Assembly (NCBI RefSeq): GCF_000764495.1
Contig: NZ_JRLB01000004.1
Location: 1-40,995 of the forward strand
DNA from: Nitrincola sp. A-D6
GTDB taxonomy: Bacteria; Pseudomonadota; Gammaproteobacteria; Pseudomonadales; Balneatricaceae
DNA length: 40,995 bases
Direction: 5' to 3'
This document shows positions 18,979 through 26,713 of this stretch, one piece after another. The translations under genes were made by a program, and so were the position numbers. The number at the start of each line of letters is the position of its first letter. Within the stretch, counting starts at the first letter, position 1. The notes below the pieces were generated by a model. The model worked only from the letters and a program-made list of their open reading frames with translations. It did no database searches and was not told the DNA's origin.

Positions 18979-20792
18979 CTAACTCAGATGATGCACCGGT
19001 TCTGTACCATACACAGGCGTTTCGATTCCCTCCATACGCGCCTTTATTTGCAGCGACAGGTATTGAGAGTAGTGTCGGGACTGATGCAAATTACCGCCAT
19101 GAAACCACAGCGCTTGCTGCTGTGTTGGTTTCCACATATTGCGCAGTTCTCCCTCCCATGGACCGGGGTCTTTGGTGGTGTTCGAGCCCATACCCCAGCA
19201 TTTGCCCACTTTATCCGCAACCTCCTGGGAGATGATTTGAGCAGCCCAGCCATTCATCGACCCAAAACCTGTGGCATATACAATCAAGTCTGCGTCCAGT
19301 TCCGTGCCGTCGGTCAGCACCACTGAGTTGGGTTTGATGCGTTCAATTGAAACGCCTGATCTCAGCTTGATCTCTCCGTCAGCCACTAAATCTGATGCTC
19401 CGACATCAATATAATAGCCTGAGCCTCGGCGTAGGTATTTCATGAACAGGCCTGAGCCATCTTCACCAAAATCAAGCAGGAAGCCAGCATCTGTTAAGCG
19501 TTGGTAAAACTCAGCATCTTTTTCCGCTACAGCCTGGTAAGCCGGGATGTGGAACTGCGGCATGATCTCAAAAGGTATGGATGCAAATGTGAGATCGGCT
19601 TTGTAAGTTGTCATGCCATTTTCCACGGCTTCTTCAGAATAGAGTCCACCTAAAACCAGCTCCATCAGCGAGTCTGATTTGATGATGTGTGTGGAGGAAC
19701 GTTGAATCATAGTGACATCCGCTTCATTTTCCCAAAGGGCGCAGCAGATATCATGAGCTGAGTTATTTGCTCCAAGAACGACGCATTTTTTGCCTTTGTA
19801 GGCTTCTCCTCCCGGATGTTTGCTGGAGTGATGTTGTTCGCCTTCAAATACATCCATACCGGGTATATCCGGTATGTTAGGGATACCCGACATACCCGTT
19901 GCCAGAACCAGTTGTTTCGGATGAAGTGTCAGTTTTTCGCCATTGCGATCGACTTCAACTGTCCACTCCTGTTTATCTTCGTCATATTTTGCCTGGGTGC
20001 AGCGGGTAGAGCCCCAGTAGTTCAACTCCATGACGTTGGTGTACATCTCTAACCAATCACCGACCTTGTCCTTGGGGGTGAATACCGGCCAGTTTTCGGG
20101 AAATGGAATATAGGCATATGGTCATACCAGATGGGATCGTGCAACGAGAGCGACTTGTAACGATTACGCCAGGTATCTCCGGGTTTAGGTAGTGCGTCTA
20201 TAATAATTGTCGGCACCTCAAGCTGTCGAAGCCGAGCCCCTAAGCCTATACCCCCTTGACCGCCACCAATAATTAAACAGTAAGGCTGTTCACTGTACCC
20301 AAGGGTTGCTTGCTCATGCTGGCGCTTTTCTAACCAGGTTTGACGGTTCTTATTGGCACCATGTTCTGCTCCTTTAGGGCGGAGTTTATTGCGTTTTTCG
20401 GGGTAATCCTTTAACTCGGTCATGGTGGTTAAGAACGTCCAAGCGAGCCCTTCGCGTAGTCGCAGATAGCCTCGCCCTTTGGCTTCCCGAGTTTCAAAGG
20501 TAAACCAGGCCTCTATGACCCCATCAGTTTCTGTTGCATCCTCGTCGATTCTCCAGTTACTGGGAGTCGCTGTTGGCATAGTGGCAACGATCATGTCGCT
20601 GATAGCTGTTCGGCCTGCCAGAGTTTTAATGTTCCAGGTAAAGGCGACCAGGTCGCGCCAGTAGCCGTCCTGCTCAAATAATAGAGCCGCTTGCGCCGGT
20701 GTGTCGGAGCTCAGTGTAGCGGCTAATTTTTCCATCCAGGCAATCGCGTCAAGTGTCGGCTTATGATTAGGGGTGAGTGTGGTACGAGTCAT
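18979..20792 (-). CDS. Flavin-containing monooxygenase with N-terminal NTF2-like domain, frame broken near 20111
   Basis: Class B FAD/NAD(P)H monooxygenase, 604 residues once repaired. ATG 20792 is chosen for the GGAG ahead of it. Residues 1-130 resemble an NTF2/SnoaL-like fold (LFEQDGYWRDLVAFTWNIKT). The FAD Rossmann motif is IIGGGQGGIG (174-183), the NAD(P) motif is VVLGANNSAHD (338-348), and the FMO fingerprint region is FEGEQHHSSKH (316-326), where the last position is His rather than the usual Tyr/Trp. ATGFGSMNGW lies near the C-terminus. The frame breaks where CCTATATTCC should read CCTTATATTCC, giving HMPYIPFPENWPVFTPKDKV. A sigma-54 promoter and the divergent AcoR-type activator indicate substrate-induced expression. 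Substrate unknown. Confidence 0.88.
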
Positions 20793-20891
20793 AGGTCTCT
20801 CCAATGCAGACTATTGTTTTTGTTACTGCGTTAACACCAACATGGCTCATGGGGCAGGAGCGTCGCAGAGTAATGTTGATAACAGAGATAG

Positions 20892-20907
20892 AGCAGCAAA
20901 CGTGCCA
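20892..20907 (-). promoter_or_regulatory. Sigma-54 (-24/-12) promoter of the monooxygenase gene
   Basis: Read on the minus strand, TGGCACG-TTTG-CTGCT matches the RpoN consensus TGGCACG-N4-TTGCW at all conserved positions but one, with GG and GC ten bases apart. Predicted start is near 20882, leaving a leader of about 90 bases to ATG 20792. Just upstream, overlapping the -24 by two bases, is a perfect 15-base palindrome (CAAAACT-C-AGTTTTG, 20906-20920). Confidence 0.8.
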
Positions 20908-20951
20908 AAACTCAGTTTTGCAATAATCTTTGTTTTTATCCTATTAATTTA

Positions 20952-20964
20952 AATCAATATTTTG
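20952..20964 (+). promoter_or_regulatory. IHF-binding site
   Basis: AATCAA-TATT-TTG is an exact match to the IHF consensus WATCAA-N4-TTR, inside an AT-rich stretch. It lies between the activator boxes and the sigma-54 promoter, where an IHF bend would bring the bound activator to the polymerase. Confidence 0.6.
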
Positions 20965-21020
20965 TTTTTTGTGTACAGTGTGTGGCGGTGGTTAGCTGAT
21001 GAATTGCTATAGATTTTTTT

Positions 21021-21085
21021 TACAGCTGTAACGTGTTTTAGTCACACTTGTAACGCCAAACCTGGCTCAGCTTTACAGGTGTAAC
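21021..21085. promoter_or_regulatory. Three upstream activator boxes, YACA-N3-TGTAAC type
   Basis: TACAGCTGTAAC (21021-21032), CACACTTGTAAC (21043-21054) and TACAGGTGTAAC (21074-21085) share one orientation. Starts are 22 and 31 bases apart, roughly two and three helical turns, so the boxes face the same side of the DNA. They stand about 140-200 bases upstream of the predicted sigma-54 start, the usual enhancer distance. They are the likely sites of the divergent activator. Confidence 0.65.
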
Positions 21086-21189
21086 ACCGCCATATCAGCT
21101 CAATTTAGAAAGATAGAAAGCCGGTCTTTTACAGAGTAAACTCGGGAGTACCGTGCCATAAAAATAATAGTCGCGGAGCAAGGGAAAAC

Positions 21190-23193
21190 ATGCAGAACGT
21201 AAGCCAGCGTCGTCATATAGACACAATACTTAGCTATGGTGGGCATCAATCCGTACCGGGACGCTATACGCCTACAGGTGAGCTCATCGGCCGTTCCTGG
21301 AAGCGCTGTTTGAGTGAATATGGTTTAGATCCTTGCCAGCCGAGACCCGCACGCATTGTCACCCAGCAAACCCTGCGCGAGCATCAAGATTCAGTTGATG
21401 AATTCTTGAACGTGGCGCGAGCCGGCGTAGAACAATTATATGCTCAGGTTGCCAGCTTGGGTTATGTGCTGTTACTAAGTGACTATCGTGGTATCACCGT
21501 TCAGTTCCTGGGGGATAAGCGCGATGAGCGCTTGCATAAGGCGGGGCTCTACTTAGGCGCCGACTGGAGTGAGCAATATGCAGGTACCTCTGCAGTGGGT
21601 ACCTGCATCCAGGAGCAGCAAGCGCTTACCTGTCATCGGGTTGATCATTTTGATAGTTCGCACATCAGCTTAACCTGTACCGCCGCTCCGATAAAAGATC
21701 CGTCGGGTCAGTTGCTTGCGGTTCTGGATATCTCTGCTCTAAATTCTTCCCGCACACCTGAGAGCCAGAATTTTGCCTTGCACCTCACCCAGCTCTATGC
21801 GCGTTTAATTGAAGATGTTTATTTTTTAAGGCGTTATCGTCATCATTTGGTGTTTAAGTGTGATCAATCCCGCGAACTTGTACAGGTAAGCGGGCAGTTG
21901 CTGTTTGCTCTGGATGAACAAGGCGAGGTACTGGCGGCTAACACGGCCGCACGCGACCTGCTCATGCAACTCAACAAAATCGATCAGCCAAAATTATTAT
22001 TACCTGAGCTGCTTGGATGCCAATGGCAGGACATCCTATCCATTAACGCTTGTCATGATGGCACGCGGGCCTTTCTGGTTGAGGGTGCTCAGCAAACCCT
22101 GTATGGCACACTTATTGAACCGAACTCGCCTACAGCGAGTCGGTTCTTCATGGCCCCCAATGCTACGCGGCAAGCTGAGCCAGTTCCTGGGTTAGACTGC
22201 CTATGTGCCGATGATCCAGCCATGCGTCAAACCCTGGGCTTGGCAAAACGCTTACGTAATAAAAATGTAAGTTTGCTCATTCTCGGTGAAACAGGAACGG
22301 GTAAGGAGGTGTTGGCGCAGGCGATTCATGCCACGAGTCATCGAGCTGACTGTGCATTTATGGCGGTCAATTGTGCCGCTATACCTGAATCCTTAATTGA
22401 AAGTGAGTTATTTGGCTATGCCCCTGGTGCCTTTACTGGCGGGCGAGCCAAAGGAGCCAAAGGGATCATCCAGCAAGCTAATGGAGGCACCCTTTTTTTA
22501 GATGAAATTGGGGATATGCCCTTACATCTACAAACCCGGTTGCTGCGGGTCTTGGCAGAAGGCCAGGTATTGCCTTTGGGTGCAGTAACACCAATTGATC
22601 TGGACATCAGAGTGCTGGCGGCGACCCACTGTAATATTCAGCAGCTTGTCGCTGACGGCCGCTTCCGTGAAGATTTATTCTATCGATTAAACGGTGCAAC
22701 CCTAACCCTGCCTACATTGAGAGCACGAGCCGACAAGCAGTACCTTATCAAAACCTTGCTGCAGCAGATTAACCCCAATGTCCGGCTAAGAGCGGATGCT
22801 GTAAGTGCATTACTCGCTTATGCATGGCCAGGCAATATAAGGCAGCTTGTGAGTGTATTGACCTTTGCAGAGGCTATTAGCGAGGATGATGAAATCACTG
22901 TACACCACTTGCCTAAGGACATCACAATACATCAGTCTGAACGTCCGGTTGTCTCCTTTCCGTTACAAACGCTTCACGAACCTTTCGAGTCAAGCACAGT
23001 GGTTAGTGACTTACGTTCTTCTGAGCAAGAAAGTTTACTGGCTCTATTACGTCAGCAGCGTTGGAATATTTCGGCGGTTGCGAAACAGCTGAGCGTGTCT
23101 CGGCCCACCGTTTACCGGCGGATTAAAAAGCTGAAGATTGTTATGCCAAAGGATGCGTGTTCAAAAAATAATAACCAGGAGATAGAACCCTGA
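21190..23193 (+). CDS. Sigma-54-dependent transcriptional activator, AcoR type
   Basis: Bacterial enhancer-binding protein of 667 residues. Residues about 75-215 form a GAF-like sensor (YAGTSAVGTCIQEQQALTCH; PSGQLLAVLDISA). The AAA+ domain has Walker A GETGTGKE (366-373), the sigma-54 contact loop GAFTG (413-417), Walker B GGTLFLDEIGD (432-442), and ends near YAWPGNIRQLVSVL. A Fis-type helix-turn-helix lies at about 624-648 (WNISAVAKQLSVSRPTVYRR). The receiver domain is absent, so it probably senses a small molecule directly, as AcoR-like regulators do. It is divergent from the monooxygenase, with enhancer boxes, IHF site and -24/-12 promoter between them. AAGGG precedes the ATG. The cyclase gene begins 32 bases downstream. 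Confidence 0.93.
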   Translation: MQNVSQRRHIDTILSYGGHQSVPGRYTPTGELIGRSWKRCLSEYGLDPCQPRPARIVTQQTLREHQDSVDEFLNVARAGVEQLYAQVASLGYVLLLSDYRGITVQFLGDKRDERLHKAGLYLGADWSEQYAGTSAVGTCIQEQQALTCHRVDHFDSSHISLTCTAAPIKDPSGQLLAVLDISALNSSRTPESQNFALHLTQLYARLIEDVYFLRRYRHHLVFKCDQSRELVQVSGQLLFALDEQGEVLAANTAARDLLMQLNKIDQPKLLLPELLGCQWQDILSINACHDGTRAFLVEGAQQTLYGTLIEPNSPTASRFFMAPNATRQAEPVPGLDCLCADDPAMRQTLGLAKRLRNKNVSLLILGETGTGKEVLAQAIHATSHRADCAFMAVNCAAIPESLIESELFGYAPGAFTGGRAKGAKGIIQQANGGTLFLDEIGDMPLHLQTRLLRVLAEGQVLPLGAVTPIDLDIRVLAATHCNIQQLVADGRFREDLFYRLNGATLTLPTLRARADKQYLIKTLLQQINPNVRLRADAVSALLAYAWPGNIRQLVSVLTFAEAISEDDEITVHHLPKDITIHQSERPVVSFPLQTLHEPFESSTVVSDLRSSEQESLLALLRQQRWNISAVAKQLSVSRPTVYRRIKKLKIVMPKDACSKNNNQEIEP

Positions 23194-23225
23194 CTGCGGT
23201 TGCCAGAGATTCGCGTCGTAATCGC

Positions 23226-24704
23226 ATGCCGCGGTTAACGCGCATCAATTATATGCCACGAGTTCTTGGGTTTAGTGCGATTTTTGTTGCCATTTCCTGG
23301 CTGATTTATGTTCGTGACTGGTCCGCCGGGCTCTATCTCCTTGCGGCTGTTTACTTTCTGCTGTACCCCCATAGTGTGTATTGGTTCGACCGTTTACGCG
23401 AGTCTCACAAGGGCATCGAAATTCCTGCCATGCTATTCGATGCGTTTATGCTGTCTCTGTGGACGGTAGCTATCGAATTTTCTGGCTGGGTCAGCTTTAC
23501 CTTGCTGGCCGCTGTTGTTCTCAACAACACCATGACCGGAGGCATTTCTCAATTTATACGCGCCGCCGCTTGTTATGGCTTGGGCCTGTTAGTTGGGGCC
23601 TTGTTGTTTGGGATAAAGTGGTCACCTGAGGCACCGTTGGGCATCGAAATCATTACTATGATCGCACTGCAGGTTTATATTTTTGGTGTTGCCTGGGTTT
23701 TTTCTATACAGAACCAGCGGCTATTTCGTACTAAAACCGATGCCGAAAAGAAGAATGTCATTTTTTCGACCATGCTCAAACTGTCCGATCTGGGTGATCA
23801 GTTCGAAACCCTTGAGCTCTTGGCCGACGAGGCCTTGAAAGTGTTGCAAGGCCTCTATCCGAATCAATCTTTTGGTTTTGTACTTAAAGATCCTGAGGAA
23901 TCTACCCTGCATTTTTCCGCTTATACCTCGGATCTGGACGAGGAGCAGCGTGCTCTATTGTGTTACCAGTTGTCTCGCGTGTGCGAGTATTTACCTAAGG
24001 GGCAGTTCGTTAACATTGCAGATCAGGGTGATGATAGTCATGTGTTTCCGTTGAAGCAGCGTTTTGATCGTTTTCAAGGCCTGTTGCTGATTCATGGGCA
24101 GACGCTACCGAAGGAAGAGCGACAATCGATGAGGTTGTTACTGAAGCAACTCAGTACCACTATAGCCAATAAGTTGCTCTCTCTGGAATTGAAATCCGCT
24201 GCCGAGCGGGATGCACTGACTGGCATCTATAATCGGGGTCGATTGGAACAAGAAATCGCCGCTGCTCAGGCGAGACTGCGTGACAATGAGAATGCACATT
24301 TTAGCGTTATTGTGATTGATCTGATTGGTCTCAAACAGATCAACGATCAATACGGTCATATGGCGGGTGATCAGTTGATTTGCCGTGTTGCCGATGCGCT
24401 ACGTACGACCTGCAGAGAGCATGACCGCCTGTTTCGGTTTGGTGGTGATGAATTTGTCATTCTCTGTAGCGATGAGTCGGGTCAAGGCGCCAAGGCCTTG
24501 ATAAAGCGTATCGACCACAACGTCAAGGGGCAGGCAGTGTCTTTGCCAACCGATCAAGGTGAAGCCATAGATGTGCATATTGAATTCAGTATTGGTCTGG
24601 CAGGCTCCGATCAGGTGCCGTCGGAAGAGGTACTGAAACGTGCCGATGAGCGGATGTATGAAGATAAAAAACGCTGGTACGCCGAACGTGATAGGTACCG
24701 CTAG
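23226..24704 (+). CDS. Diguanylate cyclase with N-terminal MASE2-like membrane domain
   Basis: Membrane-bound enzyme making c-di-GMP from two GTP. Five or so hydrophobic segments within residues 11-161 match a MASE2-type sensor (NYMPRVLGFSAIF at the start). A soluble GAF-like linker (about 175-315) leads to the GGDEF domain (about 322-492), with DALTGIYNRGRL, the active-site GGDEF at 406-410 and an inhibitory RxxD site at 397-400 (REHD), five residues before it. It should therefore be active and product-inhibited. It follows the activator gene by 32 bases with no terminator, so co-transcription is likely. Family starts often extend further; an upstream in-frame CTG at 23190 is possible but ATG 23226 is kept. 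Confidence 0.9.
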   Translation: MPRLTRINYMPRVLGFSAIFVAISWLIYVRDWSAGLYLLAAVYFLLYPHSVYWFDRLRESHKGIEIPAMLFDAFMLSLWTVAIEFSGWVSFTLLAAVVLNNTMTGGISQFIRAAACYGLGLLVGALLFGIKWSPEAPLGIEIITMIALQVYIFGVAWVFSIQNQRLFRTKTDAEKKNVIFSTMLKLSDLGDQFETLELLADEALKVLQGLYPNQSFGFVLKDPEESTLHFSAYTSDLDEEQRALLCYQLSRVCEYLPKGQFVNIADQGDDSHVFPLKQRFDRFQGLLLIHGQTLPKEERQSMRLLLKQLSTTIANKLLSLELKSAAERDALTGIYNRGRLEQEIAAAQARLRDNENAHFSVIVIDLIGLKQINDQYGHMAGDQLICRVADALRTTCREHDRLFRFGGDEFVILCSDESGQGAKALIKRIDHNVKGQAVSLPTDQGEAIDVHIEFSIGLAGSDQVPSEEVLKRADERMYEDKKRWYAERDRYR

Positions 24705-24746
24705 GTGTTTCGGGTTTGCTGATCGAGGTCAGGCGTGCAGAGCGCA

Positions 24747-25043
24747 TTATTTGGGTGTCTGCCGCCTAAGGAGCATCAGCTTCAGGTCAGTTTTCGGGTA
24801 GGCGATACAGGGCAATATCCAGCCATCGGCCTGCTCGTTGTCATTGAGTCCATAGGGGCGCCGACCCCGGTAATCGACTGCACCCGAGTTTAAACGACAG
24901 CGACAAACACCGCAGGCGCCGTTAATACAAGCTTTGCGCAGCAAAATACCCGCATCGGTCAGCGTTTCAAAGAGACTTTTTTCCGTATGGGCGGGTAGGG
25001 TGGCTACCGGTGTATCGTCCAGTTGCAATGTTACTTCAGTCAT
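24747..25043 (-). CDS. 2Fe-2S ferredoxin, plant type
   Basis: A 98-residue ferredoxin with ligands Cys39, Cys44, Cys47 and Cys79, i.e. CINGACGVC then LPC, the plant-type C-x4-C-x2-C...C pattern. I use the ATG at 25043 (MTEVTLQL) because the beta-grasp fold begins there; longer in-frame extensions upstream lack family resemblance. It lies 77 bases behind the PNPOx-fold flavoprotein on the same strand, and the pair is probably an operon in which the ferredoxin passes electrons to or from that FMN protein. It ends 42 bases from the convergent cyclase gene with no clear terminator between. Confidence 0.88.
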   Translation of the reverse strand: MTEVTLQLDDTPVATLPAHTEKSLFETLTDAGILLRKACINGACGVCRCRLNSGAVDYRGRRPYGLNDNEQADGWILPCIAYPKTDLKLMLLRRQTPK

Positions 25044-25120
25044 ACCGATACTGCCTAGCCAAAACCTTGGTTGCTGTCTTGGCTTATAGTTTCCTCTGCC
25101 AAAGCCTGCCAGTAAACTAA

Positions 25121-25717
25121 TTATTCGTAGATAATTTCGCCCAGTTGCAGCTGTATCGGCTGAACACCGGCCCAAACCGGAAGTTGCATATCCTCCGGAT
25201 CATCGACAGGTCCGCCGGTTCTGATTTTGGCGGCAATATTGCTTAGCGTAAATGCCAATACACTGGTGCCTTTCAGCTCCGTCGCATTGGCAGGACGAGC
25301 CTCTTTTGAACGGCCGGTATGGAACTTCTCCATCAACGCATCCAGTGCTGCAGACTTTTCCGCCTCATCGGTCACTAAACGGGCTTTTCCATACAGAATG
25401 ACGCTACGGTAGTTCACCGAATGGTGAAAGGCCGAGCGTGCAAATACGATCCCATCCAGCAGTGTAATTGCAATGCTGCCTTCCGCTCCGTTAATCAGAC
25501 GCTGAAACAGCCCGTTTTTGGCAGAGCCGTGTACGTACAGCGTCTCATCCATACGCCAGTGTAGGGTGGGTTGAATATAAGATGCTTGTTCACTGCCACA
25601 GGCAAGGTGACATACCAGGGCTTCATCAATAATGGCATGAATAACGGCCTGGTCATAATTGGCCCGCTTGGGGCTGCGGATAACACGGTTTCGATCGTTG
25701 ATCGGATATACGCTCAT
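25121..25717 (-). CDS. Pyridoxamine 5'-phosphate oxidase-fold flavoprotein
   Basis: A 198-residue split-barrel protein, probably FMN-binding. Typical elements are AIIDEALVCHLACGSEQASYIQPT, LYVHGSAKNGLFQRL, IALTLLDG-like ITLLDGIVFARSAFHHSVNYRSV and YGKARLVTDEAEK. It resembles the general PNPOx/MSMEG_3356-like group rather than authentic PdxH, so actual B6 oxidation is unproven. AAGGA stands ahead of ATG 25717. A ferredoxin follows on the same strand. The upstream region carries paired GGATCT repeats of the sort used by MocR regulators, and a MocR-type gene lies 1 kb away, so PLP-linked control is a reasonable inference. Confidence 0.85.
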   Translation of the reverse strand: MSVYPINDRNRVIRSPKRANYDQAVIHAIIDEALVCHLACGSEQASYIQPTLHWRMDETLYVHGSAKNGLFQRLINGAEGSIAITLLDGIVFARSAFHHSVNYRSVILYGKARLVTDEAEKSAALDALMEKFHTGRSKEARPANATELKGTSVLAFTLSNIAAKIRTGGPVDDPEDMQLPVWAGVQPIQLQLGEIIYE

Positions 25718-25774
25718 AGTAATTTCCTTTGCAGTGGTGACAAGCCAGTGTAGGGGGGTGGAGTGGGTAGGAAA

Positions 25775-25813
25775 AGATCCAATTTATACAAGGTTGATAG
25801 ATCCATTTGTCAC
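25775..25813 (-). promoter_or_regulatory. Promoter region with direct repeats before the PNPOx-fold gene
   Basis: On the minus strand, CAAATGGATCT (25809-25799) and AAATTGGATCT (25785-25775) form direct repeats 24 bases apart. They flank a TGTATAAA element (-10 candidate, 25790-25783), with GTGACA (25813-25808) as a -35 candidate 17-19 bases upstream. Direct repeats around a promoter are characteristic of MocR/GabR-type regulators. Part of a longer symmetry: GGTGACAA at 25736-25743 and TTGTCACC at 25807-25814. Confidence 0.5.
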
Positions 25814-25944
25814 CTGGCTGCAAACTATTCTTTGATAAGTGCGATAGCAAACTTACCAGAGCGATGTGGAGTTCTATCGTATAACTCCTTAGTGGTTTTA
25901 CAGACTGGCTCTACGCCAGAAGAGTATCACCAGTAGAGGACAAC

Positions 25945-26007
25945 ATGAAAACTATCGACCAGCCCGAGCCTTTAGTATTCATGAGTTTATTTAAATGCAA
26001 AAGTTGA
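25945..26007 (+). CDS. Possible 20-residue leader peptide upstream of the PEP-CTERM gene
   Basis: ATG 25945 with AGAGGA four bases ahead opens MKTIDQPEPLVFMSLFKCKS and a TGA that overlaps the ribosome-binding site (GAGGA, 26006-26010) of the next gene, which starts at 26018. Such an overlap would couple translation. No homology recognised and the frame is short, so it may be chance. The rest of the 25718-26017 gap holds the PNPOx promoter and a GGAGTT/AACTCC inverted repeat (25868-25888). Confidence 0.3.
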   Translation: MKTIDQPEPLVFMSLFKCKS

Positions 26008-26017
26008 GGATTCAACT

Positions 26018-26554
26018 ATGAAAAAACTATTATTGGGCGCCATGCTGATGCTGGCCTCTTTTGCAACATCGGCGGCAAGTGTGTCTATTGGTAATGCAAC
26101 TTCGACGGGAAGTGGTCTTCTGACACAAGTCACGACTCCCACCATTCAATACACTTTTGGTAGTAACTTTGAGACAGGTGAAGCTGTTGCTATAGCCTGG
26201 GATACGCAATTGACAGGTGCTTCCCAGGCTCTGGTTGATTTTAGCGTGTCCTCCACGCTGGCTGATTGGTCTATGTCTATCTTTGATGGTGTTAACGAAA
26301 CTCAGTTGACCAGTGGTAATGCAGCGAATACCTTTATACCTACGCTGTTTACCATGACAAGTGGAACTTTGTATAACCTCATCATGACCGGTACAGCAGC
26401 GATCACCAGCTTCACGGTTGGTTTCACGTATCCGCCTTCTGTTTCTGAAGTACCTCTTCCAGCAGCAGTATGGCTGTTTGGTTCTGTGCTGTTTGGTGGA
26501 CTGGCACTGCGTCGTCGTTCAAGAAAAGCCAATATGCAGGCTGTTGCAGCTTAA
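26018..26554 (+). CDS. PEP-CTERM (VPLPA-type) exported protein
   Basis: A 178-residue secreted protein. It has an N-terminal signal peptide (MKKLLLGAMLMLASFATSAA), a Ser/Thr/Gly/Ala-rich beta-type body with no cysteine and few charges, and a C-terminal sorting signal from about residue 146: VPLPAAVWLFGSVLFGGLAL followed by RRRSRK. Family knowledge: such tails are recognised and cleaved by an exosortase, in species that usually make exopolysaccharide. No exosortase is in the window. The gene is free-standing, with a ribosome-binding site GAGGA and a terminator 21 bases after the stop. The body has no recognised function. Confidence 0.88.
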   Translation: MKKLLLGAMLMLASFATSAASVSIGNATSTGSGLLTQVTTPTIQYTFGSNFETGEAVAIAWDTQLTGASQALVDFSVSSTLADWSMSIFDGVNETQLTSGNAANTFIPTLFTMTSGTLYNLIMTGTAAITSFTVGFTYPPSVSEVPLPAAVWLFGSVLFGGLALRRRSRKANMQAVAA

Positions 26555-26575
26555 TCCAGGCTCACATACATAATG

Positions 26576-26601
26576 CTCCGAACTCTGTTCGGGGTATTTT
26601 T
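26576..26601 (+). terminator. Terminator of the PEP-CTERM gene
   Basis: CTCCGAAC (26576-26583) pairs with GTTCGGGG (26587-26594), 8 bp with one T-G pair and a 3-base loop, followed by TATTTTT. A classical rho-independent terminator. Confidence 0.75.
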
Positions 26602-26713
26602 CAGCCTTACCTCCCGACGGCTGTCTGGAAGCTGATATATCTTGGTATTTCAGTGTGGAGGGTTAAAATGGATATATAAGTATCTATTTTATGCAAAACT
26701 AACAGGCCCAATT

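Noticed and set aside
20040..20120. Two separate genes (NTF2/FAD half and NAD(P) half) for the monooxygenase
   Set aside because: The two frames join seamlessly after adding one T, and the junction residues form a conserved FMO segment.
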